Positions 11,117-22,222 of a stretch of DNA of 25,000 nt are shown here, one piece after another. The stretch is from positions 1,137,501 through 1,162,500 of the forward strand of contig JACVTC010000027.1 of the NCBI GenBank assembly GCA_016946835.1. Direction: 5' to 3'. Origin of the DNA: Neocallimastix lanati (nom. inval.) (taxonomy: Eukaryota > Neocallimastigomycota > Neocallimastigomycetes > Neocallimastigales > Neocallimastigaceae). The position numbers were made by a program, and so were the translations under genes. How positions within the stretch are numbered: the first letter of the stretch is position 1; every line of letters starts with the position of its first letter. Below the pieces are notes generated by a model. The model saw nothing but the letters and a program-made list of their open reading frames with translations. It made no database searches and was not told the origin of the DNA.

Positions 11117-12206
11117 ATATATATATATATATATATATATCTAATAATATTTATTTATTTATTTTATTATAATATAATTATCTACTTGCTTTTTTAATGT
11201 AATTTTATTTCATAAAAAATAAATGAATGAATGAATAAATAAATATATAGACTGATTTCGTTAATTATCCCAATAAATACAAGGTTAATCCACGTCGACC
11301 ACCCAACTATAATTTCAATCATCATCTCTTCCATGGAGATGTATATGATGATGAAAATAGTCCAATGAATTACGGTACCAGTTATGATAATGATTATCAA
11401 AAAATTAATAATCCTGTAAAAGCTAATCCTTGTGTAGTGAAAAAAGATTTTGAAACTACCTTGAATGAAATATTCCCAAAGTAAATCATTTTATTATTAT
11501 AATAATAATAATAATAAAATTAATAAAACATTGATAATGAAATTAATATTAATAATAATATTTTTATTTTTTAGTAAAAAAAAAAAAAAAAAAAAATTAC
11601 TCCATATACAAATATATCAAATATTTTTTTATTAAAAATCTAATTACTAATTATTATTTTATTATTGTTATTATTATTATCATTATTTTTTAATCTATGT
11701 TATCTATCCTTTTCATTTTCTCTTTTTTTTCAATAATTATAAAGGGAAGTCAGAAATCATTCTCTGAAGAAACAAAGTGTCACTCATAAAAACTTTAATG
11801 CCAAAAATGCTCCACCTGTTGAACACGCTAAAAAGTATGATGTTGAAAAATTATATGTGAATATTATCGAACATAACTATACTGATAATTCCAACAACAA
11901 TAATAATATTTCAATTGCTCATTCCAGTTATATTGCTCCCGAAATTACTATTGGTAAAATATATTATTATAAAAAAAAAAAAATACATATTTTTTTAAAT
12001 ATTAATAAAATAAAATAAAATATATATATTATATATAAATTTATATTTATATTTATTTATTTTTTTTTTTTTTGTATTAATATATTTTATTTCGAAATAT
12101 ATTATTTATTAATTAATTATGTTTATATATATATATTCTATTTTATTAAAAAAAAAAAAAAATAGATCATTCAAAAATACCTCCTTCTCAAAGAAACTTT
12201 TTCTAA
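6781..12206 (+). CDS. 12-exon gene: D-Y motif repeat protein, possible axonemal protein
   Basis: Exons: 6781-6934, 7382-7501, 7925-8148, 8433-8465, 8730-8810, 9373-9607, 9927-10000, 10253-10507, 10758-10967, 11251-11480, 11745-11953, 12166-12206 (TAA). Every intron is GT..AG and every phase joins, giving 1866 nt, 621 aa. The protein is hydrophilic, rich in Asn, Asp, Lys and Tyr, with no signal peptide or membrane segment. It repeats a T-x(3-4)-D-Y-x-x-[KP] motif: TTFRRDYTRK (D74-Y75), FLQDYKRD (106-107), TTMVHDYTKKP (159-160), STYEHDYYPK (200-201), TSVHRIDYKKDP (369-370), LMQKDYSTP (417-418), GTSYDNDYQK (510-511). Such spaced D-Y motifs recall SAXO/FAM154-type modules and other microtubule inner proteins of cilia; zoospores of gut fungi are flagellated. 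That function is inference. The gene structure is much surer, with exon 4 (33 nt) and the tiny exon 12 the least certain. Confidence 0.8.
9001..9289. repeat. Intronic AAT array with three interspersed copies of a 31-bp unit, then an ATT array
   Basis: Inside intron 5 (8811-9372) of the 12-exon gene. The unit beginning ATTAGTAATAGTGGTAATAG occurs at 9011, 9083 and 9161 (spacings 72 and 78), separated by (AAT)n. The array switches at about 9240 from AAT to ATT, so the two halves can pair as a long hairpin in the transcript. The long frame through it is isoleucine-only low complexity and not a gene. Confidence 0.85.
9761..9892. repeat. 46-bp tandem repeat in intron 6, about 2.8 copies
   Basis: The start TTACTATGATTATTTTTGTT recurs at 9761, 9807 and 9853, exactly 46 bp apart, with nearly identical filler. 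It lies in intron 6 (9608-9926), directly before the 33-nt poly(A) that carries the acceptor. The open frame through it is repeat-derived and only becomes coding at 9927. Confidence 0.85.
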
Positions 12207-12489
12207 AAAAAAAAAAATTTTCTTAATTTTTAATTTTATGATTTTTTTTTTTTTTTTAATCTTTAAATATTAATTTTCAATTTATTAGTTATTTAATAAA
12301 TCAATCAAACTAATGAAATAATTCTTTTCTTGTTTTTTTTTTTTAATATATACTAATGAAATAATTTTTTTCTTGTTTTTTTTAATATATAACCAAAAAA
12401 CAAAACAAAACAAAACAAAAAAAACAAAAAAAAAAACAAAAAATTAATGTTAACAATTAAATCATTATTTAAATTTAATTCTTGATTTT

Positions 12490-12520
<31 letters not shown>

Positions 12521-13475
12521 ATAGTTAAAAGAGCAATATAAAAAAAAAATCTATAATACATAATATATAATATAATTTTTTTTTTTTTTTTTTTTTAGAA
12601 GTTCATTAATTTTATTTTTTTTTTTATTTATTATATTATTATTATTATTATTATTATTTTAATAATTATCAACATACTCATATATTTTTAATATTATTAT
12701 TATTATTTTTTTTTTTTTAATATAACTCATTAAAAAATAAATTATTATTTTAATAATTATCAACAAATTCATATATTTTTATTATTATTATTATTTTTTT
12801 TATAACTCAATTAACAATAAAACTAATTTTTCATTTTTAGCACAATTTATCAAATGCAATCAATAAATTTTTTTTTATAACTACCTTTTTTTTTTTTTAT
12901 TATTATTATTTTTTTTAAATTATAATAAATTTTTCATTTGTATTTTTTTTTTTTTTTTCACTTAACAATAAAAGAAAATTATATATATATATATATAAAT
13001 TATAAATTTATGATAATATAAAAATAATTATAAAAAAAAAAAAAAAAATTTTTTTTTTTAAATAACCAACACAGTAAACAAATATAAAATTCTTTTTATA
13101 ATTTTTTTTTTATTATTTTATTTTATTTTATTTTATTTTATTATATATATATATTTCTTTTTCTTTTCTTTTTGTTTTTTGTTTTTTGTTTTTTGTTTTG
13201 AAATTTTTTTAATTTTTTAATTTTTTAAAATTTTTTATTTTTTATTTTTTTTCAGTTATTTATAATTATTATAAGAGGTGGTAAAAAATAAAAAAAAAAA
13301 AAAATTATTTATAAATATATATTTTTATATTTAAATTTTTTTGTTTTTTTTTTGTTTTTTTTTTTTACTTTTTTATTTCCCATTCTCTATAATAATTGAG
13401 TTAGTAATATATATATATTTTACTATATATTTTAAATAATCTATTGGTAAATTTATATTGTTAATTATGTACTTC

Positions 13476-13520
<45 letters not shown>

Positions 13521-13632
13521 GAATTAGGATTTCCTTTTTCTTTTAAATTGTCTTTTAAATTTAAAAAAATAAAAATTACTAATATTTGTAAAAAAATATA
13601 TATATTTTTTATATATTTTAATTTATTTCAAA

Positions 13633-13700
<68 letters not shown>

Positions 13701-13859
13701 ATAATCAATATAAATTTAAATTTTTTTTCTAGATGATTAAATAAAGAAATGATTTATTTTAGAATTTACATATGAAATTATCAATTATATTTATAAATAT
13801 TTTATACGGATTAATTACTAAATAAATTTTTGTTTAATTTTTTAATTTTTTTTTTTTAA

Positions 13860-13891
<32 letters not shown>

Positions 13892-13897
13892 AATCTT
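12207..13897. other. AT spacer between convergent genes, with local duplications
   Basis: No gene seen. It separates the 3' ends of the plus-strand 12-exon gene and the minus-strand zinc transporter, so it should hold both 3' UTRs and poly(A) sites, which cannot be told apart in this composition. Two imperfect direct duplications are visible: ACTAATGAAATAATT at 12309 and 12352 (43 bp apart), and ATTTTAATAATTATCAACA near 12656 and 12747 (about 91 bp apart). A long (ATT)n array lies at 13634-13699. Confidence 0.75.
13634..13699. repeat. (ATT)n microsatellite
   Basis: About 22 uninterrupted ATT triplets. It reads as polytyrosine in one frame, which is an artefact of the repeat. It lies beyond the 3' end of the zinc transporter. 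Confidence 0.9.
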
Positions 13898-15503
13898 CTA
13901 ACAACAAAGTTTAGATTTACAGTGTATAGCACTATAATTACGATAGTTATCAGTAGGTGTTTGAACATTTACTAAAAAATCATGCTCTTCTTGATGGGAT
14001 GATGAACTACCACCACTTGTACTACCTTTAATTTCTATGGAACCAATGGAGTCTTTTTCACTACCATTTTCTAATAAATATATTGATTCATCATCTAAAT
14101 ATTCAATTTGAAGTGTTGTATGATGAATACCATATTTAGTACAAAGAATATATTGAGCATTATTCAAAATACGTTTATATTCTTCTACATTTAATCCTTC
14201 ATTCTTTACCATAATATGAGCAGCAATTGCTGGTTTTCCTATAGTTATATTCCAGATATGTAAATCATGAATGTCAATGATACCATTAATTTCTTTAATA
14301 TCTTTAATGACTTCATCTGAATCGATTTGTTCTGGAGTTGCTATATATATATATATTTATAATTATAATTATAAAAAGTTTATATGAAGATATATATATA
14401 TTTAATATAATTTTTATAAATTCATATTAATCATTTTTGGATTTTATAATATAAATAAAAATTTAAAATTAATAAAATAATAATAATATTATTAATATTA
14501 ATATTAATAATCATAATTATAATATTTTCATAATTCATTTAACAAAAAAAAAAAAAAAAAAAAAAATCATAAATATAAAAATAAAATAAAAATACTTTAA
14601 AATATAGAAAAAAAAAAAAAATAAAATAAAATAAAATAAAATAAAATAAAATTTAACCTAAAATATTTATATATAAAAACATAGTAATTAATAATTACTT
14701 ACATTCCATAATAACACTTAAAGTTTGTTTTAATAAATTAATAGTAGTAAATATAACAATTATAGAGAAAATAAATGTACAAATTGGATCAATATAAACT
14801 TTGGATGGATCAAAATAAATTATCGTTGCAGCAAGTACAACACCTAATGATGAAATTAAATCACCAAAAATATGAATAATTGCAGCTTTTACATTAATAT
14901 TTTCCTAATAATATATTGAGATATTATAATAATAATTTAACATAATAATTAATATAATAATAATTATAATAATAATAATAATAATATTAATATAAATTTA
15001 TATTTTATAAAGAAATCATTTATTATTATATTAATTTATTTTATATTTGTTTATATATATATATATATTTTTATTTACTTTTTTATAATTTTCAATTATA
15101 TTATGACCAGTTGATGTATTTTCATCATGATGTTCACTATTGCAATCATTAGTTTGAGTGGAACTATGTGAATTATAATTATCTGAGGTATGAACATTAA
15201 TATCAATATGTTCTTCATGAGAATCTTCATGGATATGGCTGTGATCGTGTCCATGACCATGATCATGACCATGACTATGACCATGACTATGACCATGATC
15301 ATGACTATGTAAAGTAAAAGCTAAAACAATATTGATAAATACACCAATAACGGCAGTTATCAACATAATTTTAGAATTAATTTCAACTGGGTTTTTTAAA
15401 CGATCGATAGCACCTATAACTAAACCAATGGTTAATACCCAAATAAATACTAAAGATAAAAGAGCACCAATAATTTCTGCTCTATGATAACCAAAGGAAT
15501 ATT

Positions 15504-15536
<33 letters not shown>

Positions 15537-16458
15537 AATTTTTATTAGTAGTAATTTTTATTTTAAATGAAAAAAAATAATAAAAATATATATATAAAAG
15601 TTATTTATATAATATTAATAATAAAATATTATAAAATTATATAATATAAAAAAAATATATTAAATATATAAAAACAAATTATTTTTAATTATATATATAT
15701 AGAATTTTTTTTTTTTTTAATTTTTTTTTATTAATATATATAATAAATATTAAATACATATATTTAATTATAAAATATTTATTTAAAAAAAATTTATATT
15801 AAATATTCTCTGGTATAATTAAAAATTTTTTTTTTTTTTTGCTTACTTTTAGTAGGTTTTCGTTGTGATACAATGACAGCTATTAAAGAAATTAAAAATC
15901 CAATAACATCTAAAAATTTTTTTTAGTTTATTTTAGTTATTTCAAAATTAAATAATATTTTATAATTATTAGTATTATTTATTTTTAATATTTTTTAAAT
16001 ATATATATATATATTTTTTTTATTAATTTTTGATATTAAAAGTTTTATGGATAATTTTTTTAATAATTTTTTTTTCTTAAAATATTAAATACTAATAATA
16101 TATATATCATATTTTTATAATTTTTCTATATAAAAAAAGTAAGGCTCCTCTTCTATTAATATAATATATAAATAATATATTTACCTGATAATAAATGAAA
16201 ACTATCACTAAGTAAAGCTAATGATCCAGATATTAAACCACCTGTTAATTCAATTATAAAAAACATACATGATACACATAATACTCTTATTAATTTATTT
16301 TTACTTGCATTATTATTTTTATATCCTCCACATACTGCATATGGATGTTCAACTAGTTCATATTTATTATTTTGTTCAATTGTATCATAATTCTTATTTT
16401 TTTCTTTATTTAGTAATGATGTTTTTTCATCTATTATAATATTATTATTGTTTTCCAT
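13898..16458 (-). CDS. Zinc transporter, cation diffusion facilitator (SLC30/ZnT) family
   Basis: Exons on the minus strand: 16458-16185, 15909-15847, 15503-15079, 14904-14703, 14340-13898 (TAG). All have GT..AG borders and agreeing phases: 1407 nt, 468 aa, complete. These proteins export Zn2+ from the cytosol into organelles or out of the cell in exchange for protons. Visible marks are six membrane segments between about 56 and 320; the zinc-site pair HxxxD in TM2 (H88, D92) and HxxxD in TM5 (H265, D269); YSFGYHRAEIIGAL (114-127); a His/Asp/Gly loop between TM4 and TM5 (H178-H217, roughly 20 histidines); and a cytoplasmic domain with DIHDLHIW and an HHTTLQIE strand. The HD/HD set implies zinc rather than Mn. 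The protein ends in Cys-Cys after a Ser/Gly-rich linker. It resembles the vertebrate ZnT2/3/4/8 and yeast Zrc1/Cot1 group. The D92 codon is split by intron 1. Confidence 0.95.
15225..15312 (-). repeat. Codon repeat for the His-Gly/His-Asp/His-Ser zinc-binding loop
   Basis: A six-base period (CATGGT / CATGAC / CATAGT on the coding strand) encodes alternating His with Gly, Asp or Ser, residues about 178-204 of the zinc transporter. It reads as a second open frame (Met/Val/Ile) on the same strand, which is a shadow. In this family the loop binds zinc and tunes transport; it is free to change length. Confidence 0.9.
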
Positions 16459-17269
16459 GATGTATTTTATTACAAATTATTATTATTATTATTATTATTA
16501 TTATTTATTTATTTTTTTTTTTTTAATATTTATTATTTATTATTTTTTCTTTCTTGTTTCTTTTTGGTATATTCTACTTTTTTTTTTTTTTTTTTTTATT
16601 TTTTTGTTATTTTAAATTTTAATATATATATATTATTTTTCTTTAATTTTAAAAATATTATAATTATAAAAAGTTTTATTTTTTTAACACTTTTTATTAA
16701 TTAAAATATTTTTTATATTTGAACAAAGGCTTTATTGAATAATTTTTTGAATCTTTAATTAATATATTTAATATGATATATTTAAATAAGAAAATCGTGT
16801 TATTTGATAATTTGACATTTCAAATTAAAATATAATATATATAATATATATATTGTAGTAAAAAGTTAGAATATAAATATAAATTAAATATAAAAAAAAT
16901 AAAAATAAAAAATAAAAAACAAAAAAAATAAAAAAAATAAAAAAAATAAAAATAAAAATAAATAAAAATAAAAATAAATAAAAATTATATATATATATAT
17001 ATATAAAAGGTTTATAATAAAAATAATAATAAAAAAAAAGCTTACCAAAATTGATTATTAAATTTAATTCTAATAATTATATTATATTTTATATATAGTT
17101 TTTTATAAAATCTTCTTTTTCCTTTAATATAAATAAGCTTTATTCAGTTAATACCTAATTCTTTTTTCTTTTCATTTTTTAAAAAAATAGTGATAGTCTT
17201 AATAAATTATTAAAACGAATATTCAATTAAAAAATATTATATTATTCTGTATAATTCTTTTTTTACCTC

Positions 17270-17300
<31 letters not shown>

Positions 17301-18103
17301 AAATATTACTTAATATTCCTAATTTTAAAAAAATATATTCTATATTTGTTCTTTTATATTCGTAATTCAAAAAAAAAATATTCATTATTTTTCATTTATT
17401 GTTATAATTATTATAGTTTTTATATTAAACCTTTTTTATATTAATTTTAATATTAAATTTTTTTTTATATTATATTTATAACAAATATTATTTTATATTA
17501 TTAAAAAATTTATTATTAAATATACTTTATACAATAAGTCTTTTTTTTTTTAAAAAAAAAAATATATTTTTATATTTCTATATTAAACTTTAATTAACTT
17601 AAATATTGTAATATCATAGAACCAATATAAATCACATAAAATATTTGATTCAGTTTAAATCTATATTAATTCTTTCATTATTGAAATATATTTTACATAA
17701 ATAAAAAAATTCCTATTTAATTTATATTAATCCTATATGATATGATGATTAAAATAAAAATAAATTTTGTTATATATTAATAAGTATATTTTTTGGTATA
17801 TTGGATAAATAAATAAATAAATAAAGATTAAATAAAAAACTCAATTATTTATTAAAATTATAGTATAATAATAAAAAAAAGAATAATTTATAATTATTAT
17901 AAGATATTTAAGGATTTAATAACCAATAATAATAATCAATCATTATAGTTTATTTTTAAATTCAACCAAATTTAGTGTTAATTCCGACATAACTTTTTTT
18001 GAATTTTTTTTTGAATTTTTTTTCTATTATTTTAAAGATATTCTTTTTTTTTTTTTTTTTTTTTTTTTATTTATACCATTATTTAATAATTAATTATTTT
18101 TTT

Positions 18104-18134
<31 letters not shown>

Positions 18135-18770
18135 ATAATTTTTTTTTAAAAAAAAAAGATGAACAATTCATTTCTTTTATAAATGCCTTCAAAAAAAAAA
18201 AAAAAAAATTTATTCCATTTTTTTTTATGACTTTATACATAATATCATTTAATTTATCAACCAAAAAAAAAAAAATGATCAAATGATTATTACTAAAATA
18301 TTTCTAATTTTTTGATTAAATGATTAAATGATTATATATTATGTAATATATACATATAAATATATTTATTTTATTTTATTTTATTTTTTTAAATGGTTTT
18401 TTAATATATCATAAATTTTAATATGAAGTAGATTAATTCTTAGATATTATTGCTTAAAATCTTTTATATTATGTTTTAATTATCCCAAAATATAATAACC
18501 CCTCTATCCCTATAGAGTAATGTTTTACTTTAGCAATAATAAAGGATAATATAAAAAATAATGAAATATAAATAGTCATATATAATTGTCAAGAAAATTA
18601 ATTTATGTACACTTATAATATTATGGTTCCTTTGACTATAATATTATTGGTTAAAATAATAACAAAAAAAAAATAATTACTAAAAAATTTTAAATATATT
18701 AAAAATTTTACTAATTAATAATATTATTATTAATAGTACTAATTATATTATTAATAATAATTAAAAATAG

Positions 18771-18917
18771 ATGACAATAAAAGGGGAAAAAATCGAGATT
18801 AAAATTACATCTTTTAATAGTTTTTGAAAATATTTCTTTTCTTTTTCGAACCAGAATGTACATAAGGTTAAAAAATTTAAGGAATTTACTGATAATTATT
18901 TGACTATAAAATTTGAT

Positions 18918-18923
<6 letters not shown>
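18771..18923 (+). pseudogene. Short coding-like stretch with one in-frame TGA
   Basis: ATG at 18771 opens a 50-codon frame closed by TAA, with a single TGA at codon 19 (where Phe-Trp-Lys would be natural if TGG). Codons include Gly, Glu, Val, His and Gln, unlike the homopolymer frames around it. I do not recognise the product. A similar open scrap (26 codons, containing MMNFDELATLGIF) lies at 19131-19211 in another frame. Both could be relics of one dead element or simply chance in less AT-biased DNA. Confidence 0.25.
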
Positions 18924-18955
<32 letters not shown>

Positions 18956-19521
18956 TGATATATAAAACAAAACAATGAATTAAAAAAAATATAAAAAATA
19001 TAATTATATATTTATTTTTTTATTTATATATTTATACATTTATCCATTTATATATTTATATATAAATATATTTATATTTTACATATATAAATAAATGTAA
19101 AATAAATCAGAAATCTATTATTAAATAAAGTTTAAGTTCAAGGATAGGTTCATCTTAAGCATGATGAATTTTGACGAATTAGCTACGTTAGGCATATTTA
19201 ATGCCTATTAATATATTATAGATTAAATTTATTTAAATATCTATTTATATTTAATAATATTTTATTTAAAAATATTATATTTATCTATTAATATAAATGT
19301 TTATTTTTTATTTAAACTTTAAATATTTTAAATATAGTTTAGGATAAATGGAGAATAAATATAATTAAATAAAAATAAAACTGTTTATATAATATTCATT
19401 TTTGTAATATATTTTATTTTATTTTTTAATGTTCAAAAAAAAAAAGTTTTCTTATTTCTTATTTTTATTTTATTTTTTAATGTTAAATAGAAATACCTAA
19501 CCTAATTATTATTTATTGAAG

Positions 19522-19862
19522 TGTTGTATTTCGCCAAAAGTTGAATTTCGTTCAGTTGAATTTCGCCAAATTCTTGGTGGCTTATAAATTTACGTCATAA
19601 AATATCACCACAATTATTATTCACGCCATATTGTGAATATATGGCTTTTTAAAAATTGTAGAAAAAGCCACAAAATTATGATACAATTAGATATACGCCC
19701 CACGTAATATTACGTGTTCGAAAATTTTTGAGAATTGTAATTTTAATTAATTAATTAATTAATTATTATTCATTAAAATTTTAATAGAAATAAGTGGCTT
19801 AAAATTAAAAATATTTAAGCCATACAACAAAATACAAATTTTTGTAATAAAAATTTTCGAAA
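19522..19862. repeat. Hairpin cluster, possible fold-back element or LTR relic
   Basis: Five exact inverted repeats lie within 240 bp: GCCATAT 19625-19631 / 19639-19645; TGGCTTTTT 19642-19650 / 19662-19670; the 16-bp palindrome CACGTAATATTACGTG at 19701-19716; TTCGAAAATTTTT 19717-19729 / 19849-19861; and, nested in the last, TGGCTTAAA 19795-19803 / 19814-19822. Upstream, GTTGAATTTCG is directly repeated at about 19540-19565, and the stretch begins TGTTGTA like many LTR ends. The 145-bp unit 19717-19861 has terminal inverted repeats but no evident target-site duplication and no coding capacity. Confidence 0.55.
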
Positions 19863-20106
19863 TGCACACTCCCCTTTCCATAATATTTTTTCATTTTATT
19901 TTCTTTACATCCATTTTATTTATTTTTTAATAAATAATTAAATTTTAATTTAAAAATAAATAAATGAATTGCTATTACTTAATTTTATTATATAATATTT
20001 TTATATTTTTTTTTCAAGAAGAATGTGGTATAAATTAAGGTATGGACGATACCACTGAATAGTAGTGTTAACACAGTATTAGTTAACAGATGATTTAAAT
20101 ATTTAA

Positions 20107-20316
20107 TTTAATTATTATTTTATTATTTTATTATTTATTTTATTATTTATTTATTATTATTTTATTATTTATTTATTTATTATTTATTATTTATTATTTA
20201 TTATTTATTATTTATTATTTATTATTTATTATTTATTATTTATTATTTATTATTTATTATTTATTATTTATTATTTATTATTATTTATTATTTATTATTC
20301 ATTATTTATTATTACT
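20107..20316. repeat. ATTATTT heptanucleotide satellite
   Basis: About 200 bp built mainly from perfect copies of a 7-mer (TTATTTA/ATTATTT), with a less regular left part. It lies between the hairpin cluster and the copia relic. Confidence 0.9.
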
Positions 20317-20987
20317 TAATATATATTCTTTAAAATTTTTTAAACAGATATATATATATAGGAAATATCGTATAATGGTAAACTCATAAAGTCCAGATTT
20401 CATATATCTATTATTTTAATAAGTAAAAATTTACTATGAATATTATATATATAATTATTTGCTATTATAGGATCAATTTTTTAAAGAAGTATCTCTCGTA
20501 CATAATTTTTCTTTTTTTGAAACTGTAATATAATATTATTATATATGTATATATTTCATTCAGTATATGTTCATAATGTCATGGTGATTGATAATTAAAA
20601 AAGCTATCTAGGAATAATTATGAATCATCAGGAATCATCTATTATTATTTGGTATGTTCAAATTATAAGAAATTAAGATCCAAAATAGAATTTTTATGCT
20701 GACTAACAATCTTTGAGTTTTATTTTATTCTATTCAATCTGTTCTTTAATTATATTCATATTCTACTTTTTATTTTATTTTATTTTGTTCAATATGTACT
20801 TTAATAATATTCATATTCTATTATTTATTTTATTTTATTCTGTTTAATATGTACTATAATAATATTCAATAAAGACAATAAATATATCAAAAACAACAAT
20901 TAATGATATTTTATACTGAAGTAGAACCTCCAAATATTCAAAACAAATACAATTAATAAATTTCATATTTAAAATTTTAAAAATTAC

Positions 20988-22063
20988 AAATGAAATCTTT
21001 CATAAAGTGCGTTCAGATTTGAAATTATTTTCCAATTCGAAAGAATTAGGTGATTATATATCAAAAAATATTAAAGTTATAAACACCAATAAAATAAAAA
21101 AAAAAAAAAAAAAACACTTAAAATGTAATAGTACCGTTAGGATTATAATATTGAACAGCCTCGACGAATTTTACGAAAAGTCTTTTAAATAATTGTATAA
21201 GCATAAATTTAATAATAAACGAATTAAAAAAAAAAAAAAAAAAAAAAAGAAAAATTTTCAGAAACAGGCCCATCTATTTGAAATCAAAATGAAAATAAAA
21301 TTTTTCTATTGGAAAAGTGTTGTATGCTCCAAATATACAAAAAAAAAGCTCAATTTCCACTTTTAACCTATGTAAGAAAAGGGCTTTATATTAGTAATGA
21401 AAATGTGCAACATCAAAGAAAGACCCTATATATTTAAAGTTAGTAAACTAATTACTACCATCTATACAAATGATGAAAACCTTTTTACTTTATAATCCTA
21501 ATGAAAGATAGAGATTATAGTATGAGTAATATTGATCTAAAATTATGGCATGATAGATTAGGTCATTATTGCAATCAAAATCTTCAAAAAATTTTATAAA
21601 ATAACAGTATTAAGGAAGAAAAGAAGAAAAGAAGGATAATATAAATTATGAAGATTTGCAAAATTAGTGAACTCATAAAAAAAAAAAAAAAAAAAAAAAA
21701 ACGTTCAATAAAACAAGAGTACATTATTATTATAAATTATACATACTGATATCGTTGGATTACTTAGGCCTTCGTCATCATTTAGGGGATACAATTCTTA
21801 TATAACATTTATCAATAAGTAGAAAATTCAGGGTTTATTTACTTTAACATAAATCTAAGAGAGTACAGAAATTTATTGAGTTTCATAAATTTATGAAAAA
21901 ATACTTGAAATTACAACATAAAGGAATTAAGATCTGATAATAGTTTAGAATACAATAACTCTAATTTTATAAATTATCCCAAAAATAATTAAATTACATT
22001 TAATCACTCTACGCCAAGTAATCTTTAACAAAATGGTCTCTCCTAAAGGATTAATCAGACATT
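20988..22063 (+). pseudogene. Decayed Ty1/copia retrotransposon (gag piece, pre-integrase, integrase core)
   Basis: From left to right: a 61-codon frame (21007-21192) with SDLKLFSNSKELGDYISKN, possibly a gag (UBN2-like) piece; at 21522-21599 SNIDLKLWHDRLGHYCNQ, matching the LWHxRLGH motif of the GAG-pre-integrase domain; from about 21745 HTDIVGLLRPSSSF and YITFINK, containing the first integrase Asp; at about 21925 LRSDNSLEYNNSNF, with the second catalytic Asp; at 22009 TPSNL-stop-QNGLS-stop-RINQTL, where the family has TPxxPQQNGVAERxNRT. The third catalytic residue, Glu, is now a TAA stop. Frames change several times and A runs (21096-21114, 21677-21701) interrupt it. No reverse transcriptase or RNase H follows, so the 3' half is missing. 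It is dead. Identification of the integrase part is firm; the gag part is weak. Confidence 0.85.
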
Positions 22064-22222
22064 AGATAACCACATAAATAAATATAAACAGGGAAATTTT
22101 CAAAAAAAAAATATTTAAAAACAGGTATTTTTAAAGAATAATCTTCCGACTCTCCTTAATTATTGTGTTCTCAACATTACTTTAAAATCAATAATAATCA
22201 TCGGTGATAAAAAAAAAATAAT

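Larger units (their letters stand above)
16459..20900. other. AT-rich spacer upstream of the zinc transporter, mostly empty
   Basis: About 4.4 kb without a supported gene. From 16459 to about 18400 it is AT repeats, including (ATT)n just before the zinc transporter start and a penta/tetranucleotide A-rich tract at 16880-16985. From about 18480 the composition becomes less extreme, with G and C scattered, suggesting decayed former coding or mobile DNA. The items that stand out (18771-18923, 19131-19211, 19522-19862, 20107-20316) are listed separately. Confidence 0.7.

Noticed and set aside
11194-11400. Minus-strand hydrophobic frame opposite exon 10
   Set aside because: Exon 10 on the plus strand joins in phase with both neighbours; the antisense frame has no recognisable content.
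13458-13700. 80-codon frame of Phe, Lys and poly-Tyr
   Set aside because: It is composed of a T run, an A run and an (ATT)n array.
15096-15302. Met/Val/Ile frame overlapping the zinc transporter
   Set aside because: It is the shifted reading of the histidine-loop hexamer repeat.
18094-18282. 62-codon Phe/Lys-rich minus-strand frame
   Set aside because: It is built from T and A runs and (AAAAT)n, with no conserved features.
20107-20316. Regular short repeat that might suggest a CRISPR array
   Set aside because: The unit is 7 bp without spacers, in eukaryotic DNA; it is a satellite.
20361-20410. tRNA-like string with TATAATGGTAAACTC resembling an A box
   Set aside because: No acceptor-stem pairing, anticodon stem or B box (GGTTCGAAT-like) at the right distance.
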